Assembly (NCBI GenBank): GCA_023265235.1
Contig: JAHFUF010000002.1
Coordinates: forward strand, 1-32,393
Length of the DNA stretch: 32,393 nucleotides
Direction: 5' to 3'
Source of the DNA: Blastocatellia bacterium
GTDB lineage: Bacteria > Acidobacteriota > Blastocatellia > Chloracidobacteriales > JADJPF01
Under the pieces are notes generated by a model that was given only the letters and a program-made list of their open reading frames with translations, was not told the origin of the DNA and made no database searches. Shown here piece by piece: positions 16,612-27,300 of the stretch (positions are counted from its first letter, which is position 1; every line of letters starts with the position of its first letter). Both the position numbers and the translations under genes were made by a program.

Positions 16612-19600
16612 ATGACAGATTTTTCACATTTATCATTAACAGAGAAAAGAGAACTTCTAGCAAAATTATTACAAAAACCCTTAAAGGACAAAATATTTCC
16701 TTTGTCCTTTGCCCAACAACGTCTTTGGTTTTTGGATAAATTAGAGCCAATGAATTCTGCTTATAATATTTCTACAGGCTTTCTTTTAGAAGGAAACTTA
16801 AATGTAGAATACCTAGAACAAAGTATTAATGAAATTATTAAGAGACACGAAAGCCTAAGAACTAGTTTTGAAACAATTTCTGGCCAACCTAAACAAATTA
16901 TTAAAGAAGCGCGAAACCTGTCTTTAACAAAAGTGGATTTAGGACAAACCCCGTTAAATCAACAACAAGATGAAATAGCAGCAATTGCCTTAAAAGATGC
17001 TAAAGAACCTTTTGAACTCTCAGAGTGGCCATTGCTAAAAGTAAAACTACTTTATTTCTCAGAAAACAAACATGTACTACTCCTAGTAATTCATCACATT
17101 ATTAGCGACAATTGGTCTATTTCATTATTTCTACAAGAGTTACAAGAGTTTTATCAAGCTTTTTATTATAAAAGAGACCCTAAAATAAAACCTTTAAGAA
17201 TCCATTATGGCGATTTTTCGGTTTGGCAAAGAGAATATTTACAAGGAGAGGTTTTAGAAAAAGAATTAAGTTACTGGAAACAAAAACTAAGTAAAAACCT
17301 ACCTGTATTAAACTTAGCCTTAGATCACCCAAGGCCACCATTACAAAGCTACAAAGGGGCTAATATATTTATAGAAGTCCCAAAAGAAATCTTTGAGAAG
17401 CTAAAAAATATTTGCACCCAGCAACAAGTTACTTTATTTATCTTATTACTAACCGCTTTTAGTACACTGCTTTACAAATACACAGGACAAACAGATTTAC
17501 TTATAGGATCTCCTGTTGCTAATCGTAACCGTAGTGAATTTGAAGACTTAATTGGGCTACTAATTAATATGTTAGTCCTAAGAATAGACCTATCAGGAGA
17601 ACCAACTTTTCTTGAAATGCTCAAGCGTGTACGTGAAATTGTACTAGATGCTTGTGCTCACCAAGAAGTTCCTGTAGAAAAATTGGCTGAAGAAATACAA
17701 CCCCGACGAGATTTAAGCACCCCATTTGTACAAGCAAGTTTTTCTCTCAATGAAGGTGTGTCAAACTTGGTGTTACCAGAACTGGCAGTCACTAGATTAG
17801 TCATTCATAACAACACAGCAAAAGTAGACTTAAACCTAGAATTAAAAGAAGCTAATGGAGTGTTAACAGGAATTTTTAACTATAACTCTGATTTATTTGA
17901 TGAAAGTACGGTTAAACAAATCTCGTTAGACTTTGAAAACCTATTAACTTTTGTAACAAATAATCCAGAACAACATATTAATTTATTACCTAATTTAATA
18001 TTGCCCGCAGACAAAAAAAATTATGTTAATAATGAAGAAAAAACAAACTTAAGTTCTAATCAATTACTAGTTTGGTTAGGACAAAAATTACATCCTAATG
18101 TCCCGCTTTATAATATTCCAATCTTTGCCATTATTTCTGGTCAAATAGACATAGACAATTTACGACAAGCCTTTCAAATCTTGGTTAACTCTGCTGACAT
18201 GCTTAGAACAGTAATTGAAGAGGTTCAAGGAGTAGCACAACAAAAAGTGTTGTCAGAATTAAATTACTTACTTGATTATTTTGATTTTTCAAACCTTACT
18301 TCAGAGTCGCAACTACAAGATTGGATGGTGGAAAAGTCACAATATATTTTTAATAACAACGAAGTCCTCTTTTACTCTGCCCTAGTGAAACTGCCTAATA
18401 ATAGCCTAGCATGGTATCTCAATATGCATCATTTGATTGGAGATGGTTGGTCAGGGCCATTAATTTTTGAGCGTGTATCAGAGATTTACCAACAATTGGT
18501 ATCTGATAGCTTTGAGACTTTTTCACTACCTCAATTTCAAGATTATTTGTTAAAAGAAAAACAAGAAAAAGCTTCTAAACGTTATTTATCTGCTCTGAAT
18601 TATTGGCAGAAAAAGCTATCAATAACTGCTGAACCAATTGTTTTTTATGGGCAAAAAAATGAAAAAATATCTACAAAAATTAAGCGTATTAAATATAACA
18701 TTAATACTGAAAATACTAATAAGTTAAAAGCTATTACTACAGAAGAAAATATCTCGATTCTTAATATTTTTACCGGGCTGCTTTTTACTTATTTGTACCG
18801 TATTAGCGGACACTCGTTAATTTCTATTGGCGTACCTTTTCATAACCGCCGTAGTAAAGCTTTTAAGCATACCATTGGGCCGTTTATGGAAGTATTGCCA
18901 TTACAAGTTAGTATTTCTAAGGAAGAAACTTTTGCTTCACTAATTAAAAAAGTAAAATTAGAGACTTTTGAAATACTTCGCCATGATATTTCTGTAAATA
19001 ATCCTATTAATCGTAAACATTACGATGTTTTTCTTAATTATCATAGTGAGGGACAATACAAGTTCAATTTTAATAACAAGGCTGTAGATGTTGGTTGGGT
19101 AGCAACTGGTTATGAAACCTACAATTTAGCCTTACAGGTTCATGATTTTGGGCTACTAGGGAATTTTGTTATAGATTTTGACTTCAACACAGAGCTTTTT
19201 GATCAGGAGCAACAAACTTGGGTAATAAATCATTTTACTCAACTGCTAAATATTTATTTAACTCAAGGTAGCCAAACAAGTCTAAAAAATACTAGCTTAC
19301 TTCTGCCAGAAGAACGAGAGCATATCTTATTAGGTTTTAATCAAAGTCAGCAAAATGTTCCTTTTGAACAAAACTTTGCACAGCTTTTTACCCAACAAGT
19401 AGCTAAGAATAGAGAAAAAATTGCTGCTGTTTATGGCAAAGAACAACTAACGTATCAAGAGCTAAACTTTCGTGCTAATAAATGTGCTCAGCAGCTTATA
19501 GACAAAGGAATTGGCCTAGACAACATAGTAGGATTGTTTGCACGACGGGGCTTAGAGCTACTTATTTCTATTTTAGCTGTGTTTAAGGCTGGTGCAGCCT

Positions 19601-21300
19601 ATTTACCGCTAGATCCAAATTATCCAGCCAAAAGACTTAGCTATATCCTTAATCATAGTGAAACAAAAACCATTCTAGTTACTAGGGAGATGAAAACTAG
19701 TTTAATTACTAGTCTACAAGAATTACCTAAAACAGAATGGCCAGAAATTATTGAAATAGAAGAATTATTAGAACAAACCATTGATGTTAAAGAAATAACC
19801 TCTCCTGTCCAACCGGATAATCTTGCTTATGTAATATACACTTCTGGTTCAACAGGGCTGCCAAAAGGTGCAATGGTAGCTAGTAAAGGGATGATAAACC
19901 ACTTATATGCTAAAGTTTTTGACTTAAAACTTACAGAAAAAGATTATATCGCACAAACTGCTTCACAATGTTTTGACATCTCTGTTTGGCAATTTCTCTC
20001 AGCATTAATTGTAGGTGGCAAAGTAGAAATTATTGACGATGAAATAGTGCTAGATCCTTTAAGACTACTTAACTTAGTGGCTAGCCAGCAAATATCTATC
20101 CTAGAAGTAGTTCCATCACTACTTAGCGCGATGTTAAATAGTATTACTGTTCAAAAACCAAATCTATCTCTTTTAAGATGGCTGGTTGTAACTGGAGAAG
20201 CCTTTGCTCCAGAACTCTGTCGTCAATGGATGTTAGACTATCCAGAAGTTCTAGTAATGAATGCTTATGGCCCAACAGAGTGTTCTGATGATGTTACTCA
20301 TTATTTAATTACTTCTACATTGCCTAAAGAAATGACTTATATGCCAATAGGCTGTCCAGTAATTAATATGCAGCTTTATATACTAGACCAGCATTTATCT
20401 CCTGTACCTATTGGAGTTGTAGGAGAAATCTATGTAGGAGGAATTGGAGTAGGACGAGGTTACTTAAAAGATCCTGAAAAAACTGCCAATGTCTTTTTGC
20501 CTAATCCTTTTGCAATGTCATCAGGAGAAAGACTTTATAAAACAGGTGACCTAGGAAGATGGTTAATAAACGGCGAAATAGAGTTTTTAGGCAGAATAGA
20601 CCATCAAATAAAAATACGCGGTTTCCGTATAGAGCTAGGAGAAATAGAATCTGTATTAAGAGAATATCCTGAAGTTAAAGACGTTGTTGTAGTAGCCAAA
20701 TCTTTAGATACTACCGAAAACACCGAAAACACTAATAGCTTAAAAACTAGCCAAGATAACGTAATTGTTGCTTATTTAGTGGCAAGAAGCTCACAATTCC
20801 TTATTAGCAGCTTACGTGAGTTTATGCAGGAAAAATTGCCTGACTATATGGTGCCAGGGTTGTTTATGTTCTTAGACACTTTACCTCTTAACCCTAATGG
20901 TAAAGTAGATCGCGCTCTACTTCCTGAACCAAAAAGGGATCGTGAGCAAACACAAAACCATTATATCGCCCCTAGCACAGAGGTTGAGCAACAGATTGCT
21001 AATGTTTGGGGAAGGTTATTAAAAATAGATAAAATAGGGGTTAATGACAATTTTTTTGACCTAGGAGGACATTCACTTTTACTTGTCCAGGTGCAAAACA
21101 AACTAAAAGAGCTTGTAGGAAAAGAAATACCTTTAGTGGAAATGTTTCGCCATCCTACAGTAAGTTCTCTAGCTAATTATTTTACTCAGCTAACTCAGAC
21201 TCTTAAGCAAGTTGACCAGGAAGATTTTTCAGAAGTTAAAGAACGTGCAAGAAAACGTACAACTACAAAACGCCAAAGACCGCAGGGGGCTTATGAATAA
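16612..21300 (+). CDS. Non-ribosomal peptide synthetase, C-C-A-T
   Basis: Complete 1562-aa protein. Approximate domains: C1 18-455 (HHIISDN, His161-His162), C2 475-900 (HHLIGDG near 606), A 920-1440 (YTSGSTG near 1076, YGPTECSDD, NGKVDRALL near 1428), T 1455-1520 (LGGHS, Ser1488), then a basic tail 1521-1562. The start is the first ATG of the frame and gives the usual short helix (LTEKRELLAKLLQ) before a C domain; no Shine-Dalgarno site is visible. C1 ends with INLLP and passes straight into C2, which begins LLVWLGQKLHPNVPLYN, a divergent C type. The pocket reads DIWEVTADD, which I do not assign. The tail, rich in Arg and Lys (ERARKR, KRQRP), resembles C-terminal tails of NRPS proteins that hand over to a PKS, and the next gene starts 8 bp before this stop. 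First gene of the rightward operon. Confidence 0.95.
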   Translation: MTDFSHLSLTEKRELLAKLLQKPLKDKIFPLSFAQQRLWFLDKLEPMNSAYNISTGFLLEGNLNVEYLEQSINEIIKRHESLRTSFETISGQPKQIIKEARNLSLTKVDLGQTPLNQQQDEIAAIALKDAKEPFELSEWPLLKVKLLYFSENKHVLLLVIHHIISDNWSISLFLQELQEFYQAFYYKRDPKIKPLRIHYGDFSVWQREYLQGEVLEKELSYWKQKLSKNLPVLNLALDHPRPPLQSYKGANIFIEVPKEIFEKLKNICTQQQVTLFILLLTAFSTLLYKYTGQTDLLIGSPVANRNRSEFEDLIGLLINMLVLRIDLSGEPTFLEMLKRVREIVLDACAHQEVPVEKLAEEIQPRRDLSTPFVQASFSLNEGVSNLVLPELAVTRLVIHNNTAKVDLNLELKEANGVLTGIFNYNSDLFDESTVKQISLDFENLLTFVTNNPEQHINLLPNLILPADKKNYVNNEEKTNLSSNQLLVWLGQKLHPNVPLYNIPIFAIISGQIDIDNLRQAFQILVNSADMLRTVIEEVQGVAQQKVLSELNYLLDYFDFSNLTSESQLQDWMVEKSQYIFNNNEVLFYSALVKLPNNSLAWYLNMHHLIGDGWSGPLIFERVSEIYQQLVSDSFETFSLPQFQDYLLKEKQEKASKRYLSALNYWQKKLSITAEPIVFYGQKNEKISTKIKRIKYNINTENTNKLKAITTEENISILNIFTGLLFTYLYRISGHSLISIGVPFHNRRSKAFKHTIGPFMEVLPLQVSISKEETFASLIKKVKLETFEILRHDISVNNPINRKHYDVFLNYHSEGQYKFNFNNKAVDVGWVATGYETYNLALQVHDFGLLGNFVIDFDFNTELFDQEQQTWVINHFTQLLNIYLTQGSQTSLKNTSLLLPEEREHILLGFNQSQQNVPFEQNFAQLFTQQVAKNREKIAAVYGKEQLTYQELNFRANKCAQQLIDKGIGLDNIVGLFARRGLELLISILAVFKAGAAYLPLDPNYPAKRLSYILNHSETKTILVTREMKTSLITSLQELPKTEWPEIIEIEELLEQTIDVKEITSPVQPDNLAYVIYTSGSTGLPKGAMVASKGMINHLYAKVFDLKLTEKDYIAQTASQCFDISVWQFLSALIVGGKVEIIDDEIVLDPLRLLNLVASQQISILEVVPSLLSAMLNSITVQKPNLSLLRWLVVTGEAFAPELCRQWMLDYPEVLVMNAYGPTECSDDVTHYLITSTLPKEMTYMPIGCPVINMQLYILDQHLSPVPIGVVGEIYVGGIGVGRGYLKDPEKTANVFLPNPFAMSSGERLYKTGDLGRWLINGEIEFLGRIDHQIKIRGFRIELGEIESVLREYPEVKDVVVVAKSLDTTENTENTNSLKTSQDNVIVAYLVARSSQFLISSLREFMQEKLPDYMVPGLFMFLDTLPLNPNGKVDRALLPEPKRDREQTQNHYIAPSTEVEQQIANVWGRLLKIDKIGVNDNFFDLGGHSLLLVQVQNKLKELVGKEIPLVEMFRHPTVSSLANYFTQLTQTLKQVDQEDFSEVKERARKRTTTKRQRPQGAYE

Positions 21301-24300
21301 CGAAAATGACACTCTAGACACAGCAATTGCAATTATAGGGATGGCTTGCCGCTTTCCTGAAGCAAACAATATTGCTGAGTTATGGCAAAACCTAAAAAAT
21401 GGTATTGAGTCAATTAAGTTTTTTTCTAAAGAAGAATTGTTAGCCGTTGGTATTGAAGAAACTTTACTTGATAATCCTAACTATATTAGAGCCAAAGCAT
21501 TTTTGTCACACATAGACAAATTTGATGCCTCCTTTTTTGGCTATAGCCCAAAAGAAGCTGAGTTAATTGACCCACAACAAAGAATTTTCTTAGAACTTGC
21601 TTGGCAAGCTCTAGAAATAGCTGGTTATGATAGTGAACAATACCCTGGCCAAATAGGAGTTTATGCTGGAATCGGCTTAAATACTTACTTATTAAATAAT
21701 CTAATTAATAACACAGATATATTTACTTCATCTCGTAGACATCAAGCGGTTTTAGGTAATGACAAAGATTTTCTCCCTACAAGGGTTTCATATAAATTAA
21801 ACCTAACTGGGCCAAGTATGACTGTACAAACAGCCTGTTCAACTTCCCTAGTAGCAACCTGTTTAGCCTGCCAAAGCTTGTTAGACTACCACTCAGATAT
21901 AGCACTAGCCGGAGGAGTAAGTGTTACTATTTGGCAAAAGAAAGGCTATTTTCATGAAGAAGGAGGAATTTATTCTCGTGATGGGCATTGTCGTGTTTTT
22001 GATGCTCAATCTACAGGCACAGCAGCAGGAGAAGGAGCAGGAATTGTAGTATTAAAACGCTTAAAAGAAGCCCTAGCAGATGGAGACAGTATTTATGCAG
22101 TAATCAAAGGGTTCGCACTTAATAATGATGGCTCAGAAAAAATTGGCTATACCGCCCCAAGTGTTGATGGTCAGGCTAATGTAATCGCCGAGGCTCAAGC
22201 AGTAGCAAATGTTACTCCAAAAGAAATTACTTACGTAGAGACTCATGGCACAGGGACAATTTTAGGCGACCCAATAGAAATTGCAGCATTAACAAAAGCT
22301 TTTCGCGGTAGTACAGATAAAACCTGTGCTATTGGCTCAATAAAAAGTAATTTTGGTCATACAGACACTGCCGCAGGCGTAGCAGGTTTGATAAAAACTG
22401 CCTTGGCGTTACAAAACAAGCAAATTCCTCCTACTCTACATTTTGAAACCCCCAACCCTAATATTGATTTCACCAATAACCCTTTTTATGTAAACAAAAC
22501 ACTTATACCTTGGGAAACCTCTATGTTACCTCGACGTGCTGGTGTTAGTTCTTTTGGTATCGGTGGTACTAACGCACATTTAGTACTAGAAGAAGCACCA
22601 GAAAGCATAAATAGCCCAACTAAAAAACCTTGGCAATTACTAGTGCTATCAGCTAAAACAGAAAATGCTTTGGAAATGGCTAGTAAAAACTTAGCAGAAT
22701 ATTTAATTGCAAACCCTGAAAGCAACTTAGCAGATATTGCTTATACTTTACAAATTGGACGACGAGCCTTTTCACACCGGCGAATAATAGCTAGTAATAG
22801 CACTAGTCATGCTATTGAAACACTTAAAGTTAATAACCCTCAACAGGTCTTTACTAGCCATAACATAGATAGTAAACCGCCTGTAGTGTTTATGTTTTCT
22901 GGACAAGGTTCACAATATATTGGAATGGCTAAAGAGCTTTATCAGAACGAACCTATTTTCCAAAAATATCTAGACAAATGTTTTGCAATACTTAAAACCA
23001 ACCTAGATATGGACTTACATAGTATAATTTACCCTAATGAACAGAATAAATTGGCCTCAGCAATCGAACTAGACCGTATTTTGTTTACATTACCTGCCTT
23101 ATTTTCTATAGAGTATTCCCTAGCCAGGTTTTGGATAGAATTAGGAGTAAAGCCTTGGGCAATGATAGGTTACAGCCAAGGAGAATATATAGCGGCTTGT
23201 CTTTCAGGAGTATTTTCCTTAGAAGACGCATTAGCTTTGGTTTTAGCCAGAGGTAGGTTAATGGAAACTTTGCCTAAAGGAGCTATGTTAAGTGTAGCAA
23301 TGTCAGAAACAGAACTACTTAATATACTCCCTTCTGAACTATCCTTAGCAATTGTTAGCTCTGATAACCTATCCATAGCGTCAGGAGATATTCAAGCAAT
23401 AGAAGACTTTTTTAATTTTCTTACTAATAAAGAAATAGAGTGTAAAAAACTAAACGTCCACCATGCTTATCATTCGCATATGGCTAAGCCTATTTTGGAG
23501 CATTTTACCCAAGAGGTAAAAAAAATCAGCCTACATCCTCCACAAATACCTTATTTATCAAATGTTACAGGGACTTGGATTACTAAAGAGCAGGCTACTG
23601 ATCCTAGTTACTGGTCTAAACACTTACGTCAAACTGTTAGATTTTCTGATGGCTTAATTGAGCTATTTAAACAAAAAGAGTTGTTACTCTTAGAAGTTGG
23701 CCCTGGAAAAAGATTAACAGCTTTAACACAACTGCATATTAACAAAAAGCCTCAACATACAGTGGTAGCTTCTTTACCTCCTCCAAGTTTTACCGAATCT
23801 GAACACGCTTTTTTTCTTAATTCACTAGGAAAGCTCTGGTTATCAGGAGTAAAAATTAGCTGGTTAAAATATTATGGTGATGAACAAAGACACCGAATTA
23901 ACTTACCTACATACCCATTTGAGCGCGACAGTTATTGGATAAATGCACCAAATCAAACTAATAATTCAAAGGCTAATAGTTTAGTTGATGACTTAGCACC
24001 TAAACCAAACATAAGTGATTGGTTTTATTTTCCTAGTTGGAAACAAATGCCTTATTTGCTGACAAATAGCGAAGATGTCGAATTTAGTCCTAAAAATTAC
24101 TTGGTTTTTGCAAATGAAACGCCTCTTTGTGAGAGGGTTTTAACCGAGCTAAACTTTTTAGGTCATCAAGTAACTTCAGTAAAACTAGGAGAGGGGTTTT
24201 CCAAACTCCTAGATAATTACTATGTTAATTTTTCTCAAAATAGCTATGAGCAATTGTTTCCATCTCTCGCTAGTAACAATAAATCGCCTGATATTATTAT

Positions 24301-27300
24301 CCATTTTTGGTTATCAGACTCTTCAGACTCTAAAACTATTGACGTTTTATCAGAGATTAATTTTGACGAAATCCAACAATTAGGATACGTTAGTTTACTT
24401 AATACTGTAAAAGCTTTATCAAGAGAGGGTTTTACTCACAAGATTAAGTTATTTTTTATCTCAAACAATATATTTTCAGTAACTGGACAAGAAACGCTTT
24501 GTCCAGCAAAAGCAACCACTGTAGGGCTTTGTCGGGTTATTTCTCAAGAAAACCCTAATATTTATGCTAGCAATATTGACATATCTGGAGACTTGCCACT
24601 AGAAACCCTGGCCAAAGAAATAATTTTTTCTACAACCTCCCCAACTAAAGAATTAACTATCGCATATCGTGGACGTTACCGTTGGTTACCGGACTACCAG
24701 CCATTTTTGTTAAACACAAAAATGCTACCATTAAAAGAAAATGGAGTTTATTTAATTACTGGTGGTTTAGGGGGTTATGGGCTAGAAATTGCTGAATATT
24801 TAGCTCATAAAGTAAAAGCAAAATTAGCCCTAGTAAACCGTAGTAGCTTTCCACAAAAAAGTGAATGGCAAAGCTATCTAAATAATCTAGATAGCTCAAA
24901 CAATCCAAACAATGAGGTTAGCCAGAAAATTAAACGGCTACAAGCTTTAGAATCTTTAGGCGCGACCATATTAACCTTTTCTGCTGATGTTACTAATTTT
25001 CACGAAATGCAGTCAGTAGTTGAGCAAGTAACAAATAAATTAGGCAACATCAATGGTGTATTACATTTAGCAGGTTTAGTAGGTGGGGGGTTAATTGAAA
25101 TCAAAGACTGGTCAGATATGGCCAATGTTATTAATACCAAAGCAAAAGGGACAATAACATTAGCAAAGTTATTTCTAGCACAAAAATTAGACTTTTTTAT
25201 TTTATTCTCTAGCATTAACGCTATTTTAAGCAGGTATGGTCAATCAGATTACTGTGGTGCCAACGCCTTCCTAGACGCTTTTGCTTATTATTTCAACCAA
25301 TTTACCCTAACAATATCAATTAATTGGGAAACTTGGCAAGATACTGGTATGGTCGCAGTTAAACAACCTATCAATGAAAGAGCTAATTTATGGAAAGAGG
25401 AAATGGAGACTCTGACTAGCACAATGTCTGTTAAAGAAGGAGTCAAAGCATTTGAAAGAGCCTTAACAGTTCAAGTACCTCAAGTAATAGTGTCTAGTAG
25501 AAACTTTTCTTTATTATGGAAATATTACCAGGAAAAATTAGCAAAGATAGAATTACAAAATACTCCAACAACTATAACCCAAACCTATTCCCGTCCAATA
25601 TTAGCTACTAAGTATGTTGAGGCTAGCAATGATACAGAACAAAAATTAGTGGAAATCTGGCAAGAAGCTTTAGGTTTTACACCGATAGGTATTTATGATA
25701 ATTTTTTTGACTTAGGTGGTGATTCAGTTATAGCTATTCAACTAGCAGCAAAAGCCAATAAAAAAGGGTTGAAAATTAGCTCAAAACAATTTTTTGAACA
25801 CCAAACCATCGCTGATTTAGCTAATAATATTACCCATAGCCAAACCAAAATAGACCAAGAGGTTGTTACAGGTTTTGTCCCATTAACCCCAATTCAAAAA
25901 TGGTTTCTTAATCAAAATTACCATAATCTTAATCATTTTAACCAAGCAGTAAGGCTAAAGGCTAGTCAACCAATAGATTCAGCTTTACTAGGAAAAGCCC
26001 TTCAAATCCTAGTTACACATCACGATGCGTTACGGATGAGATTTTTTCAAGAAAATGGTGAATGGCAGCAATTTAACGCTGAAGTAGACAATAATGTTGA
26101 TTTTTTAACCACCATTGATTTAATTAACTTATCAGACTCAGAGCAATCGAAAGCCATTGAATCAGCAGCAAACAAAGCTCAAAAAAGCCTAGATATAAGA
26201 CAAGGAAAGGTTTTCTCTGCCCTACTTTTTTCCTTAAGTAAACTAGACTATCAGTTACTAATAATTGCTCATCATTTAGTCATTGATATAATTTCTTGGC
26301 CAATATTATTAGAAGATTTAGAAACAGCTTACCAACAACTTAGTCAATCCTCACCTGTTTTATTACCTAATAAAACTACTTCATTTAAGAATTATGCTGA
26401 AAAATTATTAGTCTATTTAGAGTCAATAACAGAAGAACAAAACTATTGGTTAACCCTTGCTTGGGAACGTTTTTCTCCATTATTTGTTGATTATCCAGAT
26501 CAAGATAATAATTTTTCTAATCTAGAACAAATAAACCTATCCTTTAGTGTTGAAGAAACTAATAGTTTAATAAAAGAAATAACCAAAACTTACAAAATAC
26601 GAGTCCAAGATCTATTAATAGCAATTTTGGCAGAAAGCTTTTCTCGTTGGGCTGATATTTCTACTGTGGCTATTGATGTAGAAATGCATGGTAGAGAAGA
26701 AATTGCTCCAGAAATAGACCTATCACGCACAGTAGGTTGGTTTACCAGTGTTTTCCCACTTGTAATAGATTTTAGTAAAGCTAATACATTAAATGAGCGT
26801 GTTAGTTATGTAAAATGGTACATCAATAACATTCCAGCTAACAATGGTATTGGTTATGGTTTACTCCATTTGTCTTCAGACAAAGAGCTACTAAAAAAGC
26901 TACTGCTACTGCCAACCCCTGAAATTAATTTTTTATATTTAGGACAAACTAGAAATACTAATGACCAAGAAAAGCTCTTTTTTACTACGTCAGACTCTTG
27001 TGGAGAAACTATTGATAGAAAGCAAAAACGCAGATATTTATTTGAGATAGTTGGGAAAGTTATAGAAAATAAATTACAAATAAATGTATTTTATAATCAA
27101 AGGCAATACAAAAAATCAACAATTGATTTACTGTCTCAAAGCTTAACTAATGTAGTTAAAGAATTAATTTTTAATGCTCCAAAAAATATTTTATTAGAAA
27201 ATAATAATAATGAAATAGAGCAAAATAAAATAGAATTTTTAGATATTTCACAGCAAAAACAAATCGCTACACAGCTAGGTTATCAGCCTACAGAGGTTTA

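Noticed and set aside
21212..21292. 27-codon N-terminal extension of the PKS-NRPS frame from ATG at 21212
   Set aside because: It lies inside the end of the upstream NRPS in another frame, has no ribosome site, and the sequence is unlike a KS leader. The ATG at 21293 has AGGGGG just upstream and starts the KS normally.
26250..27120. The domain after the first T of the hybrid protein as an ordinary C domain
   Set aside because: It has features of epimerization domains (HHLVID..SW, EMHGRE, RTVGWFTS, INFLYLGQ), and the preceding T carries LGGDS.
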